64,000 nucleotides of DNA from Citrus sinensis. Lineage: Eukaryota > Streptophyta > Magnoliopsida > Sapindales > Rutaceae. The stretch covers positions 46,651,001 through 46,715,000 of the forward strand of contig NC_068558.1 of assembly GCF_022201045.2 (NCBI RefSeq). Reading direction: 5' to 3'. A model generated the notes under the pieces. It saw only the letters and a list, made by a program, of their open reading frames with translations. It searched no databases and was not told where the DNA came from. Made by a program: the position numbers and the translations under genes. Shown in pieces: positions 35,912 to 48,185 of this stretch. Within the stretch, counting starts at the first letter, position 1; each line of letters begins with the position of its first letter.

Positions 35912-38900
35912 ATGGGGGTTGATGTGCGACAAATATTGCGAGACATAAGTGAGAAGGAAGTTGATGTGCGACAAAAATTACAGGACGTAAGGGATGATAA
36001 TGCCAACTTTAAGAATTTACAGCATAAATAGGATGTTTTTTCATTGCTTCTTAGTTAAAGTTGGCTAGAAGATTTGGTGTAATTATATTTCAACTAAAAT
36101 TATTCTGTTGTCCTAGGTTGATAAAAGATGGCCTGTACTTATTTCCGACATCACAGATCCTTTCATAAAGTCAATACTTATTTAATTCTAAAATTTCGGA
36201 TAGTAACTCGTTTACAGAATGGTTTTCCAAGATCAAATAATTAACCCTTTTGTTTTTAAGATGCTTGATAAACTCATTTTTGCTGCATAGATTTATGCTT
36301 GTCCATTATTGGATTTTACTTGGGATAGTGATTGTGGCAGTTTTTTATTGCTGTTTTCCTTGAGATTGTGTGTGTGTTTAATTAGTTGTTAAGAGTTGCG
36401 TGGAGAATGGCTTTTGCTTGGATTTGTAGTTCTGTGCAATTTGTAGACCTTGCTTGATCAGTTGATATATTGGTCATTTTTTTGTATAATCAAATTTTGT
36501 TTGGAACTCCAATAGTGTATATCTTGTAAATATTGCCTTCTCAGAAGTTATGTGAGGGCACGCTGACAACATAATGATTTTATAGAACTGGTTATTTGGT
36601 AACTCAGTTTTGCACATTTTGTGAATTTGGCTTTCCCTGTGTTTAAAATAAGTGTGTGTGCCTCAGCATATTTGAATTTGGGTTATAATGTTGCGATTGA
36701 GCATATTTGAATTTTGTTTAATCAAAGCTCCAAGTAAATCATCAGTTGCCATCTGAACTAATAATTGAATGACCAGAAGATGAATAATTGCAACCTAAAT
36801 GAATTCCTGAGAAGATGAATAATTGATGAGCTGCAAATTATGTTTCAGGATGGAATGACCAGAAGTCAGAGTTTTGGAAGCAATAGTCGTCCATCTAGCC
36901 AACTGAGAAAGATCTCAATTGGAATTACTGTAGACAAGAAAAAACCTGAAGCTGCAGAGGAAGATGAGGCTAAAATTCCAAATGTGGAAAGGATGAATCT
37001 GAACAAAGAAAAATCCATGCAAGCAGAAAATAAATGTGAGGGTGCCTCAGCTGCCACCAAAGGAAAGCAATCTGACGCTACAGAGGAGATGAGGTCACCT
37101 TGGATTACTAAACGATTCTTTTACAAAAATGCACCCATTTCAGATACTGTCCCATGCACTAATCAACCTTCTAGCGGACCTGCCACTGGTGGGAGGCAGA
37201 AAAAGCTTAATAGAGTGAAGGATGCACAACTAGCACATTCGGTTCAGTTTTTTGCAAACCATTCTTCTATTTTACGATCTGGAGATAGCAATCAGAAGAA
37301 GTTTAATGGCATAACCTATTCAAGGAAGGGAGGGAAGAATGGGAGCCAAGTGCAGGTGGAAGAGTTCACATTTGCAACTGCACAAGAAGCAATCGTATCG
37401 GATAAAGTTGTGGCAGCAGAAAAAACGGATAAAGCAGAAAACAGAACTGAAACTTTGAGAACAAAACTTTGGCAGATATTGGCAACTGTTTCTTCACCCA
37501 AAAGTCAGCCTTCTAATTCTCAGGCTAAGGAAACAGGTGTGGATAAGTTGAAGCCAGAGCAATTTGTTGATCAAATTGGTGACAGAATTGTCAGACCCAG
37601 GCAGAACTCAGATACTATAGAAACTGATTCTGAAAGTCCCAAGCAGCCTACAAGTAGACCCTTAACTCGATCTTTGTACAGAAAGAGAGCTTCAACTAAA
37701 GTGCTACAAGAAAAAACTAAACTTGGTTCATCCTCTAATACCAAACAAAAACACCAAATGAACATATACTCTTTCCAAGATGGAAGGTCTGCGAACCTGG
37801 ATGGTGCTATCAACTTTGGCTCTTTAATGTCTACGCTGAAGAAAGGTCAGATAAAGAAATCAATCATTGAGCCACATGAAATTTCCTTTGCTGAAAAGGA
37901 TAATGCAGATGAGCCTCAGCTAGCAAGTAACAAAAGTGTGTCTCCAACACATGCTGAAAAAACACTTGATCATAAAGAGGACAGTATTCATGGTTGCCCC
38001 CCTCAGAATAAGAGAGATTACTTTGAAAATAATAATAAAATGCAAGACAACGAGTTTCATCAACCATCAGATTTGAAAAAGATGAATCAGAGGGGTGACA
38101 GTCTGGCATCAGCAGGAACTAGGGAACATCAAGAAGATTGCAGCAATCCATCTTCGAAGAATGTTGTTGAACCACCAGATGTGATCGAAAGTCCAACATT
38201 TGCTTTTAAATCTCCTATCTTAAGCCCTTCTCCCTGCTCCACTCCGAGAACAGTCCAAATGGAGCAAGATGTTCACGATCCTCCGCTGAAATATAGAAGA
38301 TTTAGCTTACGAGCCATCCGTAGCTTCAGGGCTTTGCAAACTTCAAAACCAGATTGTTCTGGGTCAGATGCAGAAACAGAGTCTCCTGTATCCTTAGCTA
38401 ATTGCTATCTGAGGGATATGTTAGTTGATTACATGCAATAATATCAATGTGAGAATATCTTTTCCTGCCTTTGCCTTTCCTTATTATGCTTCAGGGTGAT
38501 GCAGAAGAACTTCAACATTTTTCACCCAGAAAACCATCACCTTTGAAGGAAAAAAAAGACGCAGAAGAAGACCTGGCTGAATTTTCATCTGAAGATGGGG
38601 ATCTTGGGAGCTCTGAAGATGGTTCCCCCATCATCAAAGCATACGAATGTATGTTTGCTTGATAATAATATTTCTAAAATTTGAAATAAATAGATTTCCA
38701 GTACTCTTTTTTGTTTTTTTTGCTGATCTCTTTTGTGAAAACTAATTTAGCGTGAGCTTCATTTGATATTTTTGTGCAATGCAGTTGCATTGCAGAACCT
38801 GTTAAAATACTTTCCCCATACTGTTGCATGTTTGCTTTCCTTATTCTTAGATGTTATTACTGGCAGTTTTGTATGATAGGTTTAGTACATTCAATTTAGG

Positions 38901-41856
38901 AATGATAAACATCATCATATTCTAACTATGATCTCCTTTCATATTAGGGTATTTCCTAGGTAATTGGTGTTTTAGTTATTTCATTCTTTTCTTTAAGATT
39001 CTACCTTCCCCACAGAAATGCCCAGGACACTTGACTTCAGTGCGTTCAAAATGATTTTTTTTTTTAAAAAAAAACTGTTTCAATTAGAAAAAGGGTCATA
39101 GTCGTTTTAGTTTTCACCCCTAATACAAACGACATATAATTTTCAATAATTCAAAAGAAATTTTGTCAGACTAAAACAAGTTTTATAAAGTTTGTTGGAT
39201 TTTTAATTTGTCAAGAGTCAAGATATCACTGGTTTTAGAGTTGTTCAAAATTCGGCTTTAAGGATACTGGGTATGACAAAATAGTACAGGCATCTTTCGG
39301 ATATCCTTTGGTATCCTTTGATTTATTCTGCTGTCCAACATATTTCTTAGAATTTTGGTTCAACAGGCAGTTCCTGATTCCTCTGTATGTAAACCAATTC
39401 AAAGAGCATGACATCTTCTCAAAGAATTTAAATTTTCTGATTCGTCTCTTTTATTTCATAATGTCAGCCACTTTGTTGGCTTCATCTTATGGTCACATGC
39501 AGATAACCGAAACATCTCTCCAGAAATTCACACTAGTGAGGAACCAAACTCCATGCATTGTCATACTAAACGGCTTTGCAACCATCAAGGCATTAGAGTT
39601 GATCAATTCAGTCCCACCTCGCTCTCCACAAAAGGTATAATTTTACTTATATGTCAATATCTTCTGCTCTGATCATCTCCATATGAAATGTTCCTTAAAA
39701 TGTTATATCAGTTTTTAAATTCTTTCTTCTCTTTTTCTGCACCAAATGAGCAGACAATGGAGAGAGAGAATGGTTCCTGGAACCTTCAGAAGAGAGCCAA
39801 GAGGATGAGTTGGCAAGGTTTTTCCTTTGTATGCTAACTGAAGCAATTATGGTTTTTCTTAGGAAACTATCTTAGCTCCAATCTGTTTGTTGACTTGGGT
39901 TTAACATGACAATGTTTCAGGGCTGTCACATTGTTTGCTGTTGGTTTAGAAAATTTCAGAAGGAAAATGGATGCTGCTACGAAAAGGAAGTCCTCTGAGA
40001 TTTTGTTGTCTGTTTCTGAGGGGATACATTTACAGCTGCAGAATGTTGAGTCACAGATCCAAACAGATATGTAGGTTTTTTAGATTGACATTTATTATTG
40101 CAAAAATAAATTACTTAGGTCTGAACTGATGATCTTCCAGAGGGAAGCTGACAAGCCTCAGTAAATCAAAAAGAAAGCGTCTGGAAACAAGATTTGAGGG
40201 TAACGAATTATGTAAACTGAATAGTTCGTTTGGTTTTCGTAACTTTGTTAGCAAAAGTGCTTTATTTTATCTTAAAATTTGTCTTTATAATCTTGTTGCT
40301 TGAGATAAGAAGCCTAAATTAATGAAAATCTAGTGGTGTTTCTTGCACCATAGTACACATCTATGGTGTTTCAGGACTTCTATCTAAGTCACCCCTGAAG
40401 GGACAGTTTCAGCAGATATACAGTTAATTCTTTAATCAATGTATTATGGCGCTACCGATTTTATGGGTTTTTAATAATAGCTCAAGAAATTCACTTCTAG
40501 GAATTTAGCTGTTGAGATGTCATGTCCATTTTTTCACTTTTTCATTTTTGACGTTTTGCTTTTGTTTCTAATGCAGAGCAACAAGAACAACTGAGTTTGA
40601 TTCATCAAAAATTCAAGGAAGACATTCATCATCATCTCCAGAGCTGCCAAAGTACCATTGAGGAGCTGGAGGCCCACCAGATTGAACTGAAGGGAACTGT
40701 GAAAAAGCAGAGTATGATAACGATTAAATCTGTTATTATATATTTTCATAACTGATATTGTTGTTAATATATATCTTCCACCTCTGTCAATGTATAATTG
40801 CTTTACAAACAATTAAGTAGGTTTTTCCATATGGCTCAAGTGATTTTGGGGACCGAGAATACAGTAAGATTTAATTTAATTCTTTGAGTGGAAGCAGTTG
40901 ACGAATGAGGTTAGCAGTCCCTTTGTGGGTCTCAGGATGACTGCATGTCTCGGAAGATGAATCATTCCATATATTTTGCATAAGGCTAATCAAAGGTTCA
41001 ATCTGGATGAGTCACTGATGTGAATAGATATGAGATTGTCCCTAAATTTGTGCAGAAATTTTGGAAAAGAAATCAATATCTTTAACTGTTCGGTGGAAAA
41101 ATAAGTGTGTTTTGGGATCTAAACAGAATTGGATCCATTTCATTTTTCTGCCTCTTCCAAAAACTTGTTGACAATTTTAAGTGCATTCAAGTAAATGGAT
41201 GTTTCAAATCTTTACAGTGCCATGTTATTTCTCATTATCATTTATTGAACGTCCTGTACAGGATTTTGGTTTATTAGTTATCTTTTGTGTTGACAGGAAC
41301 ATCGCATCAAAAGCTCATCTTCCAGGTGGAAGAGGCAGTTCAGACTCTACTCAATGATGCCCAAAGAAGAATCACAACCGTCCATGAGGCAAGCTTCTCC
41401 TATTTATATGATTTTTATAGGTTGGTCTTCTGTTTATTAAATTAATTGGAGATTTAGGCACTTGGACTTTTATGAGCATGAGATGGCCACACCCACTTGG
41501 CGTATTCTTGGCTGAACTGCTTTTAGCGCATTCAATTTCCTAGGTGTTGACAAACTAGAAGCAGCTTAAGAAGTAATCTCTCTTGGTATATTTGTAATCT
41601 GGCCAACTTATCATTAATTCTTGGGATTCTACTGGGATATCCAGTGAGTGAAAGTTAGATCCTTAAAAGACAGTGCTCCATTTTGAAGTTAATCAAGTTG
41701 TGCCTTAGTTTATGTAAATGCTATGCAACAACTCTCATGTAACTAGTATAACGTGATTGTTATTTTCATTGTTCATTGCAGTCGGCGAGGAATAAGATGC
41801 TCCAGTTGAAACATGTAATAGCTCACAGTCTGAAAGAAGAAGGTATTCTAAATTGA
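35912..41856 (+). CDS. ASY3: ASY3, meiotic chromosome axis protein (coiled coil), about 10 coding exons
   Basis: Core exons: 36849-38387, 38495-38648, 39503-39634, 39754-39817, 39921-40070, 40141-40199, 40577-40711, 41297-41388, 41782-41856, all in phase. From the ATG at 36855 the protein is 797 aa, close to Arabidopsis ASY3 (793). A small upstream exon (ATG 35912 to 35986) joins in frame and would give 824 aa; this start is less certain. Conserved blocks are S-F-G-S-N...P-S-S-Q-x-R-K-I-S-I-G at the N-terminus, L-R-x-K-L-W-x-I-L, I-E-T-D-S-E-S-P near residue 260, N-I-S-P-E, and a C-terminal coiled coil containing S-K-S-K-R-K-R-L-E-T-R and T-I-E-E-L-E-A-H-Q. The last intron begins GC rather than GT. 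ASY3 builds the meiotic axis with ASY1 (HORMA protein) and supports crossover formation and synapsis. The middle is low-complexity, S/K/E-rich and probably disordered. Confidence 0.92.
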
Positions 41857-42360
41857 CATGATTCATACAGCCCGCTAGCAACAAGGAGAATTTGTCCATA
41901 ATTAGACAGAGCTGGAGATTTTTATTGATGCTTGATCTTATAATCCTCTAGTCGAGGACCTCTACGTAGGAATTTACTTTTCATTATATTCCAACATGTA
42001 GTATGCAGAAGAATGCTTGCAATTGTAGAGAGATTTATTTGATGAACAAAGAATACGTAATGCTGACGTTGTGTGCTCACTCACATTCCTGCACTGCGTC
42101 CATTTTCAATTGTATTGCCACTGTGCTTTCAAATCGGTCGATTTTCAAGTGTTATTATTATGCATGTACATTTTTTTGGTACGTTTGGGTTCATAAAATT
42201 ATGCTTTTTAATTGTTAGGCTGGAGTTCTTTTTCCTTTATCATTGAAGTGGTCTCGCCTAATTGGCAAATACAAAATCTTATCTGTTTGTTTAGCATGAC
42301 CGCTTGTGGTTTTGCTTCGTCGCTTAGGCGGGAAAAAAGTGCCGACAGAACAACACAGGG
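41857..42360. other. ASY3 3' UTR and intergenic
   Basis: Probably contains the ASY3 3' UTR. The plus-strand frame at 42003-42218 has no recognised motif. Confidence 0.35.
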
Positions 42361-42515
42361 CACGTGAATTCACACGGCATCACGTGAAGGACACGCTTTT
42401 CTTCCTAGTATTTTGCTTCTTTCCCTGGTTGTGAGGGCACGATATGATGTTGTGAGGGCAGAGTGCAGGACTGCAGGTGAAGTACTTTTGGGGTGCGGGG
42501 ACCCCACTCCACGTG
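42361..42515 (+). promoter_or_regulatory. Three G-boxes upstream of the PIF-like gene
   Basis: CACGTG occurs at 42361-42366, 42381-42386 and 42510-42515. The first two are spaced exactly 20 bp apart. CACGTG is the preferred site of PIF-type bHLH proteins, so self-regulation by the gene downstream is a reasonable inference. Confidence 0.45.
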
Positions 42516-42969
42516 GGTATATTCGTGGGCTCGTGGTAAAAAAAAAAAGAGTTGTGTCTTCATCATATCGGAAAACGTCGCCTTCGAAATATAAGATAAG
42601 GAGCAGATAGGCTAGTCTATAATTGCAAAGAACTGAACGTGACTGATGAGATATTTTTCCTGTCATTTTTGCCGTGAAGTAGAGGGGCCCAATTACTAAA
42701 GCAAATGGCCGAATGGGTCACTTCCTACTTTGTGTCACAAAGAAATGGGTCCTTCTCCGTCCACCCCCAGTCTTACACAGAAATCAAATTACTAATTAGG
42801 ACATCCTTCGCCCAAGAAGAGAAACGTTAAGGTGGGATCCTACCACCAGGCTTGGACAACTCCATTACCACAGGGTTGCGAGGATGGGAGTAGACGTGCT
42901 TAAATTTTGTGCACTAGTTCTTGTGGATGCTGGCTGGCACTTCATCTCTTAGGATTCTTTCATTATTAT

Positions 42970-42977
42970 TATATAAA
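42970..42977 (+). promoter_or_regulatory. TATA box candidate of the PIF-like gene
   Basis: TATATAAA about 455 bp before the split start codon. It would place transcription start near 43005 and give a leader of about 420 nt before the first intron. Confidence 0.5.
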
Positions 42978-43425
42978 CAGTTAAGTTGTTCGAACACTCG
43001 ACTCAATTGACTATTTGATATGAAATGGTCTGATTTCGTAGCAGTCTCTCTCCATCTGGGAAGCGCGTAGAGTGAAAAAGCAAGCAGATTCGATTTTACA
43101 AATATGCCAATATAGAATCAGCCTTTCGGCTGCTTACAGAAATTACATCGATCCTAGTTAGCTATCTGAGACTGTGTTTTCGTCACCTTCTTCTTATCTA
43201 TTATCATACTTATCCTATATATTATCGTCTATTCTTATATTCTGATAAGTACAAGAACTGATGAGATCAAACCCAAATTTGATTCATTAGAATATCTCTT
43301 CAACTACGGAGAATTAAAATTAAAAAAAAAATGGTTGCGACGACAAAACGCATTCGGAACAGCATCCAATTAATATCGCCCAGCTGAAGTTGACCAGCAA
43401 GAAGAGCGCTAATTTAACTTTGACC

Positions 43426-45654
43426 ATGTAAGATTTTCCTCAGCTACCCTAGCATAATAAGCAAGTGTTTCCTATTTTTGGAGGACTAAAGGTTGATGAA
43501 ATTTCTGTTAATGCAGGTCTAATCAAGAATTTTTGGAGCTTGTGTGGGAAGATGGTCAACTTCGCATGCGAGGTTCTTCAAAGAGAACTCAAAAGAGCAC
43601 TTCCTCGTGCATTGATCATGCTTCTCGCTCGTCCAATGCTCGTTTGGAAAATGGGGGAAATACAGACACCTTTCCTCCAAAGAATGAGAACCAACATGAA
43701 TCGCTGCTTGAAATATCGTATAAAAGCCATTTTAATGCATTTTCGGAACATGCTACAGGTTATAATATTGATTATGATGATAAGCTACGCAAGGACTCTC
43801 AAGTTGTTCCGGTGCATGAAACTACCCCAACTCCAACGGGTAACCGTCAGTCTCGTGATTCAACTCCACTTAAAAGGCCACGAGTTAAATACAGCCCGAA
43901 TCTACTTTCATTGGATGTATTGAAAAGAGAACCTGAAAAGAAAAGAGAGCAGCCAGTTAACTTTTCTCTTTTCTTGAGATCTCCAGCGCTGCGAACAAGC
44001 AGTAGGAGAGGTTTCTCAAGAGCTGAGCCTGAGAAGGTGCAAAATAAGCCTCGACTGCTATCGCCAGCAGCTAATGGTTCAGCGAGTGTTAAGGGATTTC
44101 AGAACCAGCTGAATTCTGCAGACACAAACGCGGAGCTGTTACAACCAGTCCCAGTCACAGTCCCCGATGTACAATCGGAAGCTGATTACAGCCGAACCTC
44201 GAGCTTACCGGCTGAGAATACTGTCAAACGAAAGCTGGATGCTGGAAAATGTATAGAACCACCAGTTCCGTCTTCTTCCTTATGCTCACTTGGAGCTTCA
44301 AATAATAATCCTGCGTGTACTACTTTTAATTTGAAGAGGAGATATGAAGATACCGAGGTATCCGCTTGTCCTTGTGACCAAGTACGTAAACTTACCCAGC
44401 CCCTGATTTGTTTTTCATGTTCTTAATTTTGCTATGATTCTAAGAAAGTTCAATTTTGTTTGGTGCAGTATGAGAAGAAACTGGAGAGAAAAGCAGTGAC
44501 TGTTCGGGGCAGCAAAAGTAACCGGAAAAAACGAACTCCTGAAGTTCATAAGCGATATGAACGGGTGAGTTAGTGATCCCACTCAGAAACAAAGAAAAGC
44601 ATGCATGTTCCAATGTAGTTAATCTACACACACACACACTTATATATATATATATATATATATATATCGCTAATTGGCTGACTATCTGCCTTCAGAAGCG
44701 AAGAGATAAGATCAACAAGAAAATGCGTGCATTACAGGAGCTCATACCAAATTGCAATAAGGTAATTAATTATATACAGCACCGGGCTGCGGGCTACCCT
44801 ACCTGTCACCTTAGCTAAAATATTTATTTATTTATTTTACCACTTCCTAACATCAGACGGATGATGCTTAGGTGGACAAAGCTTCGGTGCTTGAGGAGGC
44901 CATTGATTACTTAAAGACTCTTCAGTTTCAAGTAATGGTATAAACACCATACTATAGATGCTTTTGTTTTGAATGAGTGTGTATATATATATTAGTTATT
45001 TTCAGGGGAGCGCTTATTTTTTAAATGTGGACACCTATTAAACTGTAGAGTTATTTTTTAACACACTATAAAGTTATGTAGTTTAATAGTAGTAGAATCT
45101 AATTCTATTACACGTGCTTGCATGAAAAAAATGACGACCTCCACAATATATATGTGTGTGCGCATGCGCGCGTGGCAGGAATGACCTAATAAATTAAGGC
45201 GGTTTCTTGAATCTTGATGCAGATGATGTCAATGGGAACAGGGGTTTGTATGCCTTCGATGATGCTACCTACAGGAATAATAGGAATGCAACAAATGCAT
45301 GCAGTTGCACCGCAGATGAGTCATTTCCCTCCCATGGGAATTGGAATGGACGGGAGAATGCAAATGGGTGCTGGCTGCAACCCAGCACAGTTCCTAATGC
45401 CACCCATTCCAGGAGCCACTGCTGTGCCTGGAATCCAGATGCCTGGCTTTCCTGGACAGCCGCTGCCCATGTCCATGTTACGCACACCATTAGGACTAAT
45501 GCACAAAACAAATCCAGTTGCCGGCGTCTCTCGAGCTGCTGCTTCAATGGAAGTCAAGGACTCTGCACCGCTCACAAATCCCGGGGATTCCAATCAGAAC
45601 GTAGAAATTAACAAAAGAAACGTTGAGCACCACAAGATTCGACCTTCTGCTTAG
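43426..45654 (+). CDS. PIF/PIL1-like bHLH transcription factor, 6 coding exons, split ATG
   Basis: Coding segments: 43426-43427 (AT), 43517-44381, 44469-44564, 44696-44761, 44872-44937, 45223-45654; 1527 nt (508 aa). The start codon is split AT|G by an 89-bp intron (donor GTAAGA, acceptor GCAG). The N-terminus E-L-V-W-E-D-G-Q is the active phytochrome B-binding (APB) motif. [12 protein letters not shown] resembles the V-N-F-S-H-F-x-R-P-A block of PIF1/PIF3. The basic region is H-K-R-Y-E-R-K-R-R-D-K-I, closer to PIL1 (H-K-L-Y-E-R-K-R-R) than to the H-N-L-S-E-R-R-R-R of most PIFs; His5, Glu9 and Arg13 for G-box binding are kept. The helix-loop-helix ([31 protein letters not shown]) is followed by a Met/Pro/Gly-rich tail. 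Expected role: a nuclear regulator of light and shade growth responses under phytochrome control. I cannot assign one Arabidopsis ortholog. Confidence 0.92.
44626..44667. repeat. Compound (CA)n(TA)n microsatellite in a PIF-like intron
   Basis: About 7 CA units and then about 13 TA units, in the intron that interrupts the bHLH basic region, some 28 bp before the acceptor. Confidence 0.9.
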
Positions 45655-46783
45655 GTTTGGGCTAATGTCATACTCACAACGAACATTTTTTTTTAACCCT
45701 TTTAAGACTAGACATAAGGGAAAACACGTTAATTAAGAAGATTCACCATGCATTCATAATTTGCATAAGCTTTTAGGTATTTCCCCATCACTCAAGTCTT
45801 ATTCCTTTTGTTATAGGTTCCAGTTCCCAGGCCGTGAAAGTTAATCCAGAAATTCTGCTTCATTCCGTGCAAAGATACCATGATTCTGTCACTAGCAATG
45901 GGGCTGTTGGATCTTACAAGCGAATAATATTGTTTCCGGTACTACTAGTGGTACGGTTCGATTACACCAATTGACTTTAGTCCTTCAACTCATTTCAATT
46001 CAAAAGAAAAAAAAAAAAAAGCTGACTATTGAAAATGATGCAGGCTAGAAATCGCAATGCGCACTAAATAAATTCCACAAGAGGATATATGTAACCCGAT
46101 CGAGAGTCCGAGACAATAAATACCTCCAGCTGCTTGGCCATATTTCTCCAACAGCCGAAGTTCAGAGGGAATCTCCAAATAGGCTTGAAGGTGATGTAAG
46201 TGATTATTGCTTTGGAGAGCCCGGATAATTCAACCTTGAGATGTCTTTCACCAGCTGAGACTACTGCTGAGGAGTTTCAACGGCTTCTATACAACACAAG
46301 TTAAAATTTCGATAAGGCATTGCTTTCTAGCAGTTATTCACCCTCAAAAATCTTAAAAAGAGGAAAAGCCTCCTGCCTGCTGCAGTGAAAGAAGCATTAA
46401 CACATTATTTCTTCCCAGCAAAAGTCGCAGGAAGAATGGGATCCATCTTGAACATTCACCGTAATGGCTAGCAGTTGAGGAACTTTCAGAGACTACACGA
46501 ACCTATCTTTAATTACCCGTGAGTTGGGTCTCTCTCTGTTATTGCTGTAGTGCAGGGATCTGCAAAAGATCGTTCTTTGATAAGTCAGATATCTGTAGTC
46601 TGTTCATCGTGTAAGTGAAAAAAACGCACATGGACTAGTTCACTTTATCAGATCCTCACCATAGTTTGCATTGGAAGATTCTTTCTCAGATGTATCGTGT
46701 TCACCCAAAAATGTCTATTAGAGGCTGATATCACCCAGAATCTTTATCAATGCCAATTGGAACATTGAGATCTTAAGCTGACA
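45655..46783. other. 3' flank of the PIF-like gene
   Basis: Presumed 3' UTR of the bHLH gene, then intergenic sequence up to the PPR relic. No other gene recognised. Confidence 0.35.
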
Positions 46784-47652
46784 TCAGAATTGACTAACCA
46801 CTTCAGCATCATCGATAGGATCACTAGGAAACAAATCCGAATACAGCATATGTCCTTCATCCTTCATCTCTATCAGTAAGGTTACTAGTACTTCTTGAAC
46901 CTTAATAAAGTCTAGATGCATTTTGCTTCTGGCATGGAACATGTGAATGCAAGAACCAATCTGGATCCAACTACTTCCTGGTTTCTTCACCACACCATTC
47001 TCTTTTATCATTTTTCTGAACTTCAACACACCATTCAATCTGTGAGTGTATGCGTATATATTGGATATGAGAACATTGTGACCTGGATTGTTCTGATTTC
47101 TCTGGAGAATGTGCTCTCCAACAAGCTGACAAAGCTCAACCTCATTAACATGGGTGAGTTTTCTAAAGCCTAGGAACTTTATCACTTGATGCTTATAGAA
47201 GGTTTGGTCCCTGATAATTTCGCTTTCCCACTTGTTTTAAAGGCTTGTTCTGGATTGAATGATCTTGAACAAGGTAGAATTGTTCGAGACCAAAATGGTG
47301 TTCAACGAGACTCGTTATAATATAAGCCGTAATATTTACGTTCACTGTGCTGTGATTGATATGTTTGGCCGACTACTCTTGTTGGGTCGTTTTATCAAAT
47401 ACAAGTGAGTGCTTCTTGTAGACAGCCAAAGTTAACATAGACACTGACAAGTTCTGAACCCAACTGTCTGTCGGTACTCGTAGGGTTAAAGAAACCAGAG
47501 ACGACAAGACGGGCGTGTAAACTTTTGGCTTCAGAAAGATGAGGTGGCGACTTGAGTTGAGAAAATAAATCGGCGCAAGATATTTTTTGTTGATTGAAGA
47601 AAGATTTTTGAAGATGGAAAGCTGTGGCAGTGGGTATTTGTGAAACAACCAA
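46784..47652 (-). pseudogene. Broken and rearranged pentatricopeptide-repeat (PPR) gene relic
   Basis: Three fragments of a PPR protein. Minus 46784-47185 is the C-terminal E/E+ region (L-I-S-N-I-Y-A...K-P-G-S-S-W-I-Q-I-G) ending in a stop at 46784. Minus from 47652 to about 47400 is an N-terminal part (A-K-S-L-H-A-R-L-V-V-S-G-F...L-V-S-V-Y-V-N-F-G) with no ATG start and a frameshift. Between them, on the plus strand at about 47199-47395, are two typical PPR segments: P-D-N-F-A-F-P-L-V-L-K-A-C-S-G-L, then after a stop and frameshift Y-V-H-C-A-V-I-D-M-F-G. The middle is therefore inverted relative to its flanks, and most repeats expected of a PPR-PLS protein (usually over 500 aa) are missing. 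Intact members edit or process organelle RNA; this copy cannot make a normal product. Confidence 0.8.
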
Positions 47653-48185
47653 CGGTTTTTTTGACGTGTCTGGAAAATGAACGGGAACTGCCTTTGCTGA
47701 GTTGGATTGTGATCACTTGTTTTGTTTGTAGTTTCATCAACGGCCTGTTCAGAATCTGCTGCTTGATTTTATGCTACACCGTTGATGAGCTCAGCTAAAA
47801 TCTTTAAAAATGCGCCGTAATTTTCAAGAAGCCGTGCAAGGGCATGCTTTCCTGACGGCGTCGTTTCGCATCTCCCTGCACTCCTCCCTACACTCTTACT
47901 CGACTAACGTCAATCGACTGAAAAATAAAATAGAAGGATCACATTCATATTCCAATTGGTTGCTATCAAGTGCAAAATATTCCACAGCCTATACGCATTT
48001 TCAAAATAAAATTATACTGAGAATGTTACACGCAAAAATTAGATAAAGAAATCAACTGAATCACATTGAGGACTACAGTCACTACACCACATATAGTAAG
48101 CAAATAGAATCACTGTAGCGTAAGCCAAACGAGGAATACTCTTAACTGTGAACCTTTTCCCCCCCTCCTTCTAGACAAGAAAAAA
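47653..48185. other. Intergenic between the PPR relic and CHMP7-like gene
   Basis: No gene recognised. The plus-strand frame at 47810-48046 has no known motif. The right end probably holds the CHMP7-like 3' UTR. Confidence 0.35.

Noticed and set aside
38388-38441. Continuation of the large ASY3 exon to the stop at 38441
   Set aside because: Splicing at CCT|GTATCC keeps phase with the next exon and restores the conserved downstream ASY3 blocks; reading on gives a truncated protein.
42370-42666. Opposite-strand frames of 98 and 65 codons
   Set aside because: They overlap each other and the G-box region, with no recognised motif.
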